Positions 7,695-16,586 of a stretch of 64,000 bases of DNA are shown here, in pieces. The stretch comes from Alphaproteobacteria bacterium. GTDB taxonomy: Bacteria > Pseudomonadota > Alphaproteobacteria > Rhodobacterales > Rhodobacteraceae. Position numbers and translations under genes: made by a program. The notes below the pieces were generated by a model, which saw only the letters and a list, made by a program, of their open reading frames with translations, ran no database searches and was not told where the DNA came from. Where the stretch lies: assembly GCA_030424865.1 (NCBI GenBank), contig JAUHVR010000003.1:124001-188000 (forward strand), written 5' to 3'. Every line of letters begins with the position of its first letter. Positions within the stretch are counted from its first letter, which is position 1.

Positions 7695-9101
7695 ATGTCT
7701 TTGCTGGATGACGACCGGCTGTTCCCAGCCGACCCCCGCACTCGCGATCTGTCCCGCGCGCTTTATGCGCAGGCCCGGGAGCTGCCGATCATCAGCCCCC
7801 ACGGCCACACGCAGCCCGTTTGGTTCGCCCAGAACGAGGCCTTCCCGAACCCGGCCGAGCTGTTTGTGACACCCGATCACTACGTGTGCCGGATGCTGTT
7901 TTCCCAAGGCGTGCGGCTCGAGGATCTGGGCATCAACCGTCTGGACGGCAGCCCGGTCGAAAGCGACCCAAGGGCGATCTGGCGGCGGTTTGCCGACCAC
8001 TATTACCTGTTCCGCGGCACGCCTTCGCAGATGTGGGTGGACTATTCTTTCGAGCATGTCTTTGGCATCACGACACCGCTGGGGCCCGAGACGGCGGATC
8101 AGATCTACGACCAGATCGCCGAGTGCCTGGCCAAACCCGAATTCCGCCCCCGCGCGCTGTTTGATCGGTTCAACATCGAGCTTCTGGCCACCACCGAGGG
8201 GCCGCTCGACACGCTCGAACACCATGACACGATTCAGGCCAGCGATTGGGATGGGCGCGTGATCACCACCTACCGCCCCGATGCCGTCGTCGACCCTCAG
8301 GCGCGCGGCTTTCTGGACAACCTCGACCGGTTCGGCGCGCTTGTGGGTGAGGACGCCACCACCTGGGACGGCTATCTGGCCGCCCACCGCAAGCATCGCG
8401 CCGAGTTCAAGAAACGCGGCGCGACGGCCACGGACCACGGCCACCCCAGCGCGCAGACGGCCGATTTGTCGGACGCCGAGGTGCGCGCGCTCTTTGACCG
8501 GGTCCGCCAACCCGGGGTCAGCGCAGAGGATGCCGAACTGTTCCGCGCCCAGATGCTGACCGAGATGGCCCGCATGAGCCTGGACGACGGGTTGGTCATG
8601 CAGATCCACCCCGGCTCGCGTCGCAACCACCATGCAGGCATGTTTGACGCCTTTGGCCCCGACAAGGGCTTCGACATTCCCGGGCGTACGGACTACGTCA
8701 GCGCCCTGCGCCCGCTCTTGCAGGCGGTGGGGCTGGAACCCGGCCTGCAGATCATCCTGTTCACGCTGGACGAAACCAGCTATTCGCGCGAACTTGCACC
8801 GCTTGCCGGGGTGTACCCTTGCCTCAAGCTTGGCCCGCCCTGGTGGTTCTTTGACAGCGCCGAGGGGATGATGCGGTTCCGCCAGCTGGCCACGGAAACC
8901 GCCGGCTTCTACAACACGGCCGGGTTCAACGACGACACCCGTGCCTTCTGCTCGATCCCTGCGCGCCACGACGTGGCCCGCCGCGTCGACAGCGCCTACC
9001 TGGCCGATCTCGTCGTCACCGGGCGCCTGCGCGAGGGTGAGGCCTTTGAGCTGATCCACGACCTGACCTATTCCCTTGCCAAAAAGGCCTATCGCCTATG
9101 A
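7695..9101 (+). CDS. uxaC: Glucuronate/galacturonate isomerase
   Basis: The 468-aa protein matches UxaC along its full usual length (about 470 aa). The N-terminal PIISPHGHT motif carries metal-site histidines His36 and His38; further conserved segments include MQIHPGSRRNHH and CLKLGPPWWFFDS. UxaC (EC 5.3.1.12) is a cytosolic amidohydrolase-fold enzyme that isomerises D-glucuronate to D-fructuronate and D-galacturonate to D-tagaturonate. Its TGA overlaps the ATG of the reductase gene (ATGA at 9098-9101). It is the first gene of a three-gene operon facing away from the GntR gene, and it probably takes the uronates released by the downstream pectin enzymes. Confidence 0.95.
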   Translation: MSLLDDDRLFPADPRTRDLSRALYAQARELPIISPHGHTQPVWFAQNEAFPNPAELFVTPDHYVCRMLFSQGVRLEDLGINRLDGSPVESDPRAIWRRFADHYYLFRGTPSQMWVDYSFEHVFGITTPLGPETADQIYDQIAECLAKPEFRPRALFDRFNIELLATTEGPLDTLEHHDTIQASDWDGRVITTYRPDAVVDPQARGFLDNLDRFGALVGEDATTWDGYLAAHRKHRAEFKKRGATATDHGHPSAQTADLSDAEVRALFDRVRQPGVSAEDAELFRAQMLTEMARMSLDDGLVMQIHPGSRRNHHAGMFDAFGPDKGFDIPGRTDYVSALRPLLQAVGLEPGLQIILFTLDETSYSRELAPLAGVYPCLKLGPPWWFFDSAEGMMRFRQLATETAGFYNTAGFNDDTRAFCSIPARHDVARRVDSAYLADLVVTGRLREGEAFELIHDLTYSLAKKAYRL

Positions 9102-10501
9102 CCGCTCGCCCCGACACCGGCATTGTCCACCTGGGCCTCGGTGCCTTTTTCCGCGCCCACGGAGCCGTCTATATCCAGGAAGCCATGGCTCAGGCCGGCG
9201 GCGACTGGGGTGTCGTCGGCGTCAGCCTGCGCTCGCCGGGCGTGCGCGACAAGCTGCGCGCGAGAGACTGGGATTACACCCTCGCCGAGATGGGCCCTGA
9301 CGGCATGACGCCCCGCACCATCGACATCCTGAACGACGTGCTGGTCGCGCCTGAAGTTCCACAGGCCGTGCTGGACGTCATGACCCGCGACAGCGTCAAG
9401 ATCGTCAGCTTGACGGTCACCGAAAAGGGCTATTGCCTGACCTCGAGCGACGGTGGGCTGGATCTGGACCATCCCGACATCGCTCATGACATTGCAAACG
9501 CCCTGCCCCGCTCGGCCCCCGGCTACATCGTGCGCGCCTTGCAGACCCGCAAGGCGAAAGGCCTGCGCCCCTTCACCGTTCTGTCACTGGACAACCTGCC
9601 CGACAACGGCGCCAAGCTAAAGGCGGCTGTGCTGGCACTGGCGCAGCAGATCGACCCCGATCTGGCAGGCTGGATCGAGACTGAGGCACGGTTCCCCTCG
9701 ACCATGGTCGACCGGATCGTCCCGGCCACGACACCCGAGCTGATCGCCCAGGTCGCGGCACAAACCGGACAAGAGGACGCGGCCACGGTGGGGCACGAGC
9801 CCTTCCGCCAGTGGGTCATCGAAGACGCTTTTGTCGACGGGGTCCGCCCTGCCTTTGACCTGGTCGGCGCGCAGATGGTAAGCGACGTCCGCGTCTACGA
9901 ACACATGAAGCTGCGGATGCTGAACGGCACGCACTCAAGCCTCGCCTATCTCGGCGCCGTCGCAGGGTTTCGGACCGTATCCGAGGCCTGTGCGGACCCG
10001 ACCATAGAGCGCTTCCTGCGCCACCTCTGGACGCAAGAGATCATCCCGACGCTGAACCCGCCCGAAGGCACCGATCTGAACGCCTATGCCGAGGCGCTGC
10101 TGGCGCGCTATCAGAACCCGGCGATCCAGCACCGGTTGGAGCAGATCGCCATGGATGGCAGCCAGAAACTGCCACAGCGGATTCTGGCCACCGTGGCCGA
10201 GAATCTGGCAGCCGGTCGTCCAAGCAAGGGCCTTGCGCTGGCCCTGGCAGCATGGGTGCAATTCCTGAAGGGCCGCGACGACAACGGCGCGGACCTCGTG
10301 GTCTCGGATCCCATGAAAGAACGGCTTCAGGCGGTGATCGCTGCCGCGACCTCGACCACGGATCTGGTATCACGCCTGCTGGACGTTGCGGCGGTTTTCG
10401 GCAACCCTGCCCCCCAGGGTCTGGCGCCCGCATTGACCGAAGCGCTGGACCTGCTTGACACAAAAGGCGCGAAGCGCGCCCTGCAGGAGGTTGCCCCGTG
10501 A
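9098..10501 (+). CDS. uxuB: D-fructuronate (mannonate) oxidoreductase, mannitol dehydrogenase family
   Basis: The 467-aa protein is a polyol-specific long-chain dehydrogenase. It opens with GIVHLGLGAFFRAHGAVY, the NAD-binding motif of UxuB, and continues with LTVTEKGYC, TMVDRIVPATTP, EPFRQWVIED and MKLRMLNGTHS, where the catalytic lysine and asparagine reside. These segments resemble UxuB (EC 1.1.1.57, D-fructuronate to D-mannonate) more than the tagaturonate reductase UxaB. It overlaps both neighbours by 4 nt. The following gene encodes altronate dehydratase, which acts on the product of UxaB rather than UxuB, so the true substrate range may be broader. Confidence 0.85.
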   Translation: MTARPDTGIVHLGLGAFFRAHGAVYIQEAMAQAGGDWGVVGVSLRSPGVRDKLRARDWDYTLAEMGPDGMTPRTIDILNDVLVAPEVPQAVLDVMTRDSVKIVSLTVTEKGYCLTSSDGGLDLDHPDIAHDIANALPRSAPGYIVRALQTRKAKGLRPFTVLSLDNLPDNGAKLKAAVLALAQQIDPDLAGWIETEARFPSTMVDRIVPATTPELIAQVAAQTGQEDAATVGHEPFRQWVIEDAFVDGVRPAFDLVGAQMVSDVRVYEHMKLRMLNGTHSSLAYLGAVAGFRTVSEACADPTIERFLRHLWTQEIIPTLNPPEGTDLNAYAEALLARYQNPAIQHRLEQIAMDGSQKLPQRILATVAENLAAGRPSKGLALALAAWVQFLKGRDDNGADLVVSDPMKERLQAVIAAATSTTDLVSRLLDVAAVFGNPAPQGLAPALTEALDLLDTKGAKRALQEVAP

Positions 10502-12012
10502 CCCAAGAGGTTTTGATCCTTCACCCAACGGACTCGGTTGCCATTGCCCTGACCGATCTGAGCGCAGGCACCCGGATCGATGCGGCTGGGACAGACCTGA
10601 AAACCGACGTCCCGCGCGGTCACAAGATTGCCACCAAGGCCTTGGCACCCGGCCAGCCGGTCCTGCGCTATGGCCAGATCATCGGGCAGGCCACCGCCGA
10701 GATCAGCCCCGGAGAGCACATTCATTCCCACAATCTGGGCATGGGGGATCACAGCGACAGCGTGGCCTCGGGGACAGGAACACTGCCCGAGGTTTCTGCC
10801 GAGACGCCTACTTTTCAGGGCTATCACCGGGCCGACGGCCAGGTGGGCACGCGGAACTACATCGGCGTTCTGACCTCGGTCAACTGCTCGGGCTCGGTGG
10901 CGCGTTTCATCGCGGAAGCCTCTGAACGGACAGGGCTCTTGCAGGATTTCCCCAATGTCGACGGCATCGTGCCCATCGTGCACGGCACCGGCTGCGGGAT
11001 GTCTGGCAAGGACGAAGGCTATGACACGCTCTTTCGCACTTTGGCGGGTTACGCGCAGAACCCAAACTTTGGCGGGATCCTTCTGATCGGTCTGGGCTGC
11101 GAGGTCATGCAGGTGGCCGATCTGGTCGGCGGTCGCCCGATCCGCGCCGATGGCGCGCTGCGCTACATGACCATCCAGGCCGAGGGCGGCACACAGGCGA
11201 CCATCGCCAAGGGCCTGAAGGAACTGCGCGGCATTGCCGAGCGGGCCAATACGGCTGAACGCGCCCCCGCCCCAATCAGCGCGCTGACCATCGGCATGCA
11301 ATGCGGCGGCTCGGACGGCTATTCCGGCATCACCGCGAACCCCGCATTGGGTGTCGCCTCGGATCTGCTGGTCGCCCATGGCGGTACCACGATCCTGTCG
11401 GAAACGCCCGAAATCTATGGTGCCGAACACCTGCTGACCGCCCGCGCCGAGACCCCCGAGGTGGCCGAGGCCCTGATGGAACGCATCCACTGGTGGGAAG
11501 CGTACACCGCCCGCAACGGCGGCGAGATGGACAACAACCCAAGCCCGGGCAACAAGCGCGGCGGGCTGACGACGATCCTGGAAAAGTCGTTGGGGGCCGT
11601 GGCCAAAGGCGGCGCGGCACCGTTGAAAGGTGTCTACAAGTTCGGCGAGCGCATCGACACCAAGGGCTTTGTCTTCATGGACAGTCCCGGCTTTGATCCC
11701 TGCTCGGTCACCGGTCAGGTGGCCTCGGGCGCGAACCTGATCGTATTCACAACCGGGCGCGGCTCGGTCTCGGGCTACCAGCCTGTACCCTGCATCAAGC
11801 TGGCGACCAATTCCGAGATGTATGCGCGGATGTCCGGCGACATGGACCTGAACTGCGGCGATGTGGTCAGCGAAGGCGTCTCGCTTGAAGACAAGGGCCG
11901 AGAGCTGCTGGACCTGATGATCCGGGTGGCCAGCGGTGAGGAAACCAAAAGCGAGGCGCTTGGGTACGGCGGGGTCGAGTTCGTGCCCTGGCAGATCAGC
12001 GCAATCATGTAA
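10498..12012 (+). CDS. uxaA: Altronate dehydratase, UxaA type
   Basis: The 504-aa protein has an N-terminal SAF domain (about 1-85) and the C-terminal UxaA domain beginning at GYHRADGQVGTRNYIG. Conserved cysteines lie in SVNCSGS, GTGCGMS, GLGCEVM and MQCGGSDG; this family uses iron or manganese for dehydration. UxaA (EC 4.2.1.7) converts D-altronate to 2-keto-3-deoxygluconate in the cytosol. It starts with GTG overlapping the uxuB stop (GTGA). It is the last gene of the operon, followed by two strong hairpins. No KDG kinase or KDPG aldolase gene is in the window. Confidence 0.9.
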   Translation: MTQEVLILHPTDSVAIALTDLSAGTRIDAAGTDLKTDVPRGHKIATKALAPGQPVLRYGQIIGQATAEISPGEHIHSHNLGMGDHSDSVASGTGTLPEVSAETPTFQGYHRADGQVGTRNYIGVLTSVNCSGSVARFIAEASERTGLLQDFPNVDGIVPIVHGTGCGMSGKDEGYDTLFRTLAGYAQNPNFGGILLIGLGCEVMQVADLVGGRPIRADGALRYMTIQAEGGTQATIAKGLKELRGIAERANTAERAPAPISALTIGMQCGGSDGYSGITANPALGVASDLLVAHGGTTILSETPEIYGAEHLLTARAETPEVAEALMERIHWWEAYTARNGGEMDNNPSPGNKRGGLTTILEKSLGAVAKGGAAPLKGVYKFGERIDTKGFVFMDSPGFDPCSVTGQVASGANLIVFTTGRGSVSGYQPVPCIKLATNSEMYARMSGDMDLNCGDVVSEGVSLEDKGRELLDLMIRVASGEETKSEALGYGGVEFVPWQISAIM

Positions 12013-12062
12013 GCGGGCCTCGGGGTCCGCGCGTTAAATAGTCCACTCACGTGACCAAAGAC

Positions 12063-12085
12063 CCGCTGTCGATCTGCGACAGCGG
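12063..12085. terminator. 9-bp stem-loop after uxaA
   Basis: CCGCTGTCG (12063-12071) and CGACAGCGG (12077-12085) pair perfectly around ATCTG, 51 nt beyond the uxaA stop. There is no following T-run. It is a likely part of the transcription end between uxaA and the convergent GH28 gene. Confidence 0.5.
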
Positions 12086-12102
12086 ACAGATTATGCCCTG
12101 TA

Positions 12103-12142
12103 CCCGCCCGGCCCCCACGGTTTTCCGTGGGGGCCGGGCGGG
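12103..12142. terminator. Perfect 18-bp stem with TTTT loop
   Basis: An 18-nt GC-rich arm at 12103-12120 and its exact complement at 12125-12142 flank TTTT. The stem lies between the convergent uxaA and GH28 genes. It is symmetrical, so it could act on both strands, but no T-run follows on either side. The rest of 12143-12323 shows no gene or site I can support. Confidence 0.55.
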
Positions 12143-12323
12143 TTGGCGGCGCAATAGTTCAAGATGGACCCGCTTCGGCGGGCAGGCCGAAACGCCGAAC
12201 AGCTTCTGATCAAAGGCGCAGCGCAGCCAAAGGCAGCGGACGACGTATCGTGGCATCTGGCACGGGGCGTGCAAAGCGCGCCGGTCCCGGCAAGGCAAAA
12301 TTGGGGGACCGGCGCACAGGCCC

Positions 12324-13649
12324 TTAACCTGCCAGGTCGAGGGCCTCTTGTGCCCAACCTTCCGGAAGGGGTGAGGGCCGATCGATCTGGACCTGGTCTA
12401 CGGAAACGGCCCGCGCGTTACGTACAAAGATGCCGGGAAAGCCGTTGGGATAGGGATCCAATCCGTAGATGCCGCCATCGGGGCGGCGGACAAAGCAGTT
12501 GCGGCGGCCCGCTTCGGGGTCATCCAGATCATTCACATCCTCGGGCACCGGGCGCAGATCGAGGAACAGTTCATGCGCGAACGCCCCGGCCTCTTGCCGC
12601 AGGTTCACGGCGCTGATGCTGACGTTCTCGATCGGCATGGCCGGATCGCCGTTCACCACGATCGCCCCTTCGCAGCGCCCGGTGATCCCGGTCACCGCCA
12701 CGTCTCGCACGACCGAGGGCGTGGCCCCGCGCACCCGCGCGTGCGAGTTGATGGTGATCGGCTCACCCGAGCCCCAATAGGTGTGCGGCGCCTGCGCGCA
12801 ATCGACTGTCGAGTTGGCGAAACGGATGCGCTCGATGGTGCCACCGTCGCGCGCCATGATGCCGAAGGCCCGGTTGGTGCCGGTGATCGTGAGGTTCGAA
12901 AAAACCACGTCGCGCACGTCCTGATGGGTTTCGGTTCCGATCTTGACCGAGCAGCTGCGCGAGGTGAAATGGCAGTTGCTGACGTGGATGCGCTCGGCCG
13001 GGCCCTCCAGCGCGGGGTCCAGCTTGGCGCATGTCTTGACGCAGACTGAGTCGTCGGCCGCGACGATCTTGCAGCCCGACATGAAGACATCGCGGCAACT
13101 GTCGAAGTTCACCCCATCGGTGTTGGGCATCAGCATGTCATTCAGGATCGACACATCCTGGATCCGCACCTGATCGCAACCGATCAGGTGCACCGTCCAC
13201 ATCGGCGCCTCGGAAAAGGTCACGTCGCGGATTTCGATGTTCTGGCAGGCCTCAAAGACCACCATGCGCGGGCGGTGGTACTTGGCCCATTTCACCCCGT
13301 CGAACAGCCCCTCGCGCGAACACCAGTTCGGCCCGCTGCCGTGGATGGTGCCGCGCCCGGTGATCGAGATGTTCCGTGCATCCCTGGCCACCAGGAACGC
13401 CCGGTCGCTGTCTTCGGCAATGACCGAGACGGCGCCCGCCTCGAAATCGGCGTAGTCCTCGGAACAGGCCAATGTTGCGCCCAGCGGCACATGCAGTTCG
13501 ATGCCAGAGCGCAGCACGATGGCGCCCGCGACCCAGCGGCCCTGCGGGATGGTGACGCGCCCGCCGCCACGGGCGGCGGTTTCGTCGATGGTTGCCTGTA
13601 GGGTGTCCGTGATGACTGTGCCCTCTTGCGGGGCGGGAACAACTGTCAT
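12324..13649 (-). CDS. Glycoside hydrolase family 28 (polygalacturonase-like), cytosolic
   Basis: The 441-aa protein is a right-handed beta-helix of GH28. The catalytic signatures are visible as MLMPNTDGVNF and VAADDSVCVKT, giving the three aspartates of the NTD and DD motifs; the histidine and RIK-like motifs are less clear. There is no signal peptide, so it probably acts in the cytoplasm as an exo-acting hydrolase on imported oligogalacturonides. The start is ATG 13649 with AGGACAGG upstream; a 56-residue in-frame extension lacks support and covers the neighbouring gene. It begins 1 nt after the stop of the HAD gene, as last gene of the ABC importer operon. Confidence 0.85.
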   Translation of the reverse strand: MTVVPAPQEGTVITDTLQATIDETAARGGGRVTIPQGRWVAGAIVLRSGIELHVPLGATLACSEDYADFEAGAVSVIAEDSDRAFLVARDARNISITGRGTIHGSGPNWCSREGLFDGVKWAKYHRPRMVVFEACQNIEIRDVTFSEAPMWTVHLIGCDQVRIQDVSILNDMLMPNTDGVNFDSCRDVFMSGCKIVAADDSVCVKTCAKLDPALEGPAERIHVSNCHFTSRSCSVKIGTETHQDVRDVVFSNLTITGTNRAFGIMARDGGTIERIRFANSTVDCAQAPHTYWGSGEPITINSHARVRGATPSVVRDVAVTGITGRCEGAIVVNGDPAMPIENVSISAVNLRQEAGAFAHELFLDLRPVPEDVNDLDDPEAGRRNCFVRRPDGGIYGLDPYPNGFPGIFVRNARAVSVDQVQIDRPSPLPEGWAQEALDLAG

Positions 13650-13650
13650 G

Positions 13651-14841
13651 TCACCTGTCCTGATCCAGTGAGAATTCAAAAATCTGAAGCATGTGCACCA
13701 GCACACGCAGGGTCGAGAACTGTGCCGTGGGCTCTTCCTCGGGCGCTTGCGGGACGCGGCGGCGACGATCCGACCAGTTGAAAAAGAAACTGGGGTGCCC
13801 GGCCCGGTTCGCGCCAAGGATGTCGCGGTCCAGGTTGTTGCCGATCATCGGCACAAACTGCGCCTGATACGCAGACAGCCCCATCTTTTCGCGCGCGACT
13901 TCGAACATCCTGGCGTCGGGCTTGCGCACGCCGACGTCGCCCGAGATCACATGTTCCTCGAACAGATCCCACAGGCCCGCGGGCTTCAGCACATTCTCGA
14001 ATGTCTCGCGCGGGCCGTCGGCGACAAGACACAGGCGATAGCCAAGGTCCGAAAGCTCTCGGATCACCGTCTCGGCCCCGGGTATCAGCTGGGCCGAGAT
14101 CACCACGTCGCTGCCGTCGTCACGCTTGATCTCGGTGCCTTCGTCGACCAGCGTGTCACCGCAATCAAAGAAGATCGCCGGCATGTGCGGAACGTCGGCG
14201 CGCAGCCGATCGAGGTTGCGCCGCATGCGCGCGCCGATCCAGTCCGGCATTGCGTCCCACGGGACGAAGGGCACATCGGTCAGGTCAAAAGCGAGCCCGC
14301 GCCCAAGAGCCGGCGAAAACTGGAGCCGTTTCAGGAACAGTCGCGCCAACCGATGGTCCTGCGCCGTGACCTCGCCAAAGCCTTTGGCAAACGGGTTTCC
14401 CAAATGGACACCCTCAATGCCCGCCGAGGTGCCGCACATGTAGCGCGTCGCCTCGGCCATGTCGTCGCGATGCCAGGCATCCCGGAAATGCGCATGTTTC
14501 CCCGCCTCGCACCAGACCACCGGACGCCCACCGCGCGGGTTCAGTTCGACGTCGTGCCGACTGCCGTGAAACGTTGCCTCCACCGAGATTGGCTTACCAT
14601 CGGTGACATGCACCCAGATGTGTTCCAGATCATAGACATGGCCGATGTCGTAGTCCCAGAAGATCGCGAACTCGAAACAGACCTCGCCGCGCGGTGTGAC
14701 CGTGAATTTCGACGAGGGCGATTTCGCCTCGTCGGTAAAGGCACTGACGCCGACTTGCACCGGGCGGAAGGGTTCCGCCCGATCGAGCAGCAAAATGGGC
14801 GCGACCGCACGGGCCGTCTCTGACATCAGATCATCCATCAT
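13651..14841 (-). CDS. HAD-family hydrolase fused to an N-terminal domain of unknown function
   Basis: The 396-aa protein has two parts. Residues 222-390 form a HAD hydrolase: motif I FFDCGDT with nucleophile Asp226, motif III lysine 307 in RKPDA, and motif IV GNNLDRD with Asp338 and Asp340. The usual acid/base Asp two residues after the nucleophile is a glycine here. Residues 1-215 are beta-rich, with DLEHIWVHV, a following FHG, and CEAGKHAHF; that spacing faintly recalls VPS62/NPP1-type folds, which is only a guess. The gene overlaps the ATPase gene by ATGA and abuts GH28, so it belongs to the oligosaccharide operon, perhaps dephosphorylating a sugar phosphate. Confidence 0.7.
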   Translation of the reverse strand: MMDDLMSETARAVAPILLLDRAEPFRPVQVGVSAFTDEAKSPSSKFTVTPRGEVCFEFAIFWDYDIGHVYDLEHIWVHVTDGKPISVEATFHGSRHDVELNPRGGRPVVWCEAGKHAHFRDAWHRDDMAEATRYMCGTSAGIEGVHLGNPFAKGFGEVTAQDHRLARLFLKRLQFSPALGRGLAFDLTDVPFVPWDAMPDWIGARMRRNLDRLRADVPHMPAIFFDCGDTLVDEGTEIKRDDGSDVVISAQLIPGAETVIRELSDLGYRLCLVADGPRETFENVLKPAGLWDLFEEHVISGDVGVRKPDARMFEVAREKMGLSAYQAQFVPMIGNNLDRDILGANRAGHPSFFFNWSDRRRRVPQAPEEEPTAQFSTLRVLVHMLQIFEFSLDQDR

Positions 14842-16574
14842 GCCGACAGCGCCTGTTGTTCACGCGCCTCGCGCAGTGCCCGCGCCCGGCGCGGATCGGG
14901 GATGGGCACGGCATTCAGCAAGCGACGCGAATAGGCCTCGCGCGGGTTGGCAAAGAAGGTGACGGTGCTGCCCGCCTCGACCAGCTTGCCCTTCTGCATC
15001 ACGCCGATGCGGCCCGCAAAGTTCGAAATCATCGACAGATCGTGGGTGATGAACAGGTACGTCAGCTTGAGCGTCTCTTGCAGCTCGCGCAGCAGATCGA
15101 TGGTCTGCGCCGCAATCGACACGTCCAACGCCGAGACGCTTTCATCCAGCACCACAAAAGAAGGATTTGTCACCAGTGCGCGCGCAATGCCGATCCGCTG
15201 GCGCTGCCCCCCCGAAAAGGCGTGCGGATAGCGCGACAGCATGTCGGCGTTCAGCCCCACCCGCTCCAGCAGCATGGCCGCCCGGTCGCGGATCAGCGCG
15301 CCGTTTGTTTCGCCCTGATTGACCAGCGGTTCGCCGATCAGTTGCTCGACCGTCATGCGCGGGTTGAGCGAGGAATAGGGATCCTGGAACACCATCTGCA
15401 TATGCGCGCGCATCTTGCGCAGGCTATCGCCTTGCAGTTCTGTCAGCTCGTGAAACTTGTCATCCGGTGCCTTGAACTGCACCGAGCCCCCGGTGGGTTG
15501 ATAGGCCCGCAGGACCGCGCGCGCGACCGTGGACTTGCCCGATCCGCTTTCGCCGACCAGACCAAAAGTTTCGCCCCGCCGAATGTCAAAGCTGACGTCA
15601 TCGACGGCCTTCAGCTCTTCGACCGTGCGACCGCGCCAGTCCTTCTTGGTGGGAAAATGCATCTTCAGGTTTTCGACCTTCAGCACCACCTCGGCTTGTT
15701 CGCGGCTGGCCTCTTTGGGCTGGGCCGGGACCATGGCTTCGACATTGTCGGCCATGGCGTATTCCGGCAGGCGTGGGATCAGCGACATCAGCTTGCGGGT
15801 ATAGGCGGCTTTCGGGTCGTAAAAGATCTGGTCGATGTCGCCCGTTTCCTCGATGATCCCGTGGTTCATCACGGTCACGCGGTCCGCCAGTTCCGCCACG
15901 ACACCGAAGTTGTGGGTGATGAACATCACCCCCATGTTGAACTTTTCCTGCAACTCGCGGATCAGGTTCAGGATTGTCGCCTCGGTTGTCACATCGAGGG
16001 CCGTCGTGGGTTCATCCGCCAGCAAAAGTGAAGGGTTGCACGACAATGCCATGGCGATCATCGCCCGTTGCCGCATCCCGCCCGACAGCTGGTGCGGATA
16101 CTTCTTCAGCATCCCCCTTGGATCGGGCAGCTGGACCAGGTCCATCAGCTCGGCCGCGCGATCCTCCAGCGCTGCCTTGCGCAGGTCGGTGTGCAGGGTC
16201 AGCGTCTTCATGACCTGTTGACCGATGGAATGCACCGGCGACAGCGCTGTCATCGGCTCTTGAAAGATCATGCCGATCTGGCCGCCGCGCAATTCGCGCA
16301 TCACGCGGCTTTCGCGGCCATGGTCCAGAACCGACACCGGCCCGTTGCGCCCGTTGAACAGGACCGAGCCCGAGGTCTGCGCGCTGCGTGGCATCAGGTT
16401 CAGGATCGCACGGGCGGTCAGGGACTTGCCCGATCCGCTTTCGCCAACCACGCCCACGACCTCGCCCGGTTTGATGGTCAGGTCGATGCCCTGCACCGCG
16501 TGCACGGTGTGGTCGCGCATCTCGAACTTGACGTCCAGGTTTTCGATTTCCAGAAGGTTCTCTGCGTCGCGCAT
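14838..16574 (-). CDS. ABC transporter ATP-binding protein, fused DppD/DppF type
   Basis: The 578-aa protein carries two complete nucleotide-binding domains of the oligopeptide family in one chain. Domain 1 has Walker A GESGSGKSLT, signature LSGGMRQR and Walker B LLADEPTTALD; domain 2 has GESGSGKSTV, FSGGQRQR and VVLDESVSALD, where the proline after the glutamate is serine. Each domain has the Opp C-terminal extension. It drives the importer made with the two permeases and the binding protein encoded upstream. The operon also holds GH28 and faces GH105, so the cargo is probably a pectin-derived oligosaccharide rather than a peptide. Confidence 0.9.
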   Translation of the reverse strand: MRDAENLLEIENLDVKFEMRDHTVHAVQGIDLTIKPGEVVGVVGESGSGKSLTARAILNLMPRSAQTSGSVLFNGRNGPVSVLDHGRESRVMRELRGGQIGMIFQEPMTALSPVHSIGQQVMKTLTLHTDLRKAALEDRAAELMDLVQLPDPRGMLKKYPHQLSGGMRQRAMIAMALSCNPSLLLADEPTTALDVTTEATILNLIRELQEKFNMGVMFITHNFGVVAELADRVTVMNHGIIEETGDIDQIFYDPKAAYTRKLMSLIPRLPEYAMADNVEAMVPAQPKEASREQAEVVLKVENLKMHFPTKKDWRGRTVEELKAVDDVSFDIRRGETFGLVGESGSGKSTVARAVLRAYQPTGGSVQFKAPDDKFHELTELQGDSLRKMRAHMQMVFQDPYSSLNPRMTVEQLIGEPLVNQGETNGALIRDRAAMLLERVGLNADMLSRYPHAFSGGQRQRIGIARALVTNPSFVVLDESVSALDVSIAAQTIDLLRELQETLKLTYLFITHDLSMISNFAGRIGVMQKGKLVEAGSTVTFFANPREAYSRRLLNAVPIPDPRRARALREAREQQALSA

Positions 16575-16586
16575 CTCTGTCCCTCC

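Noticed and set aside
13650-13817. 56-residue N-terminal extension of GH28
   Set aside because: It would lie inside the HAD gene, contains a Cys/Trp-rich shadow-like stretch, and the ATG at 13649 has its own ribosome site.
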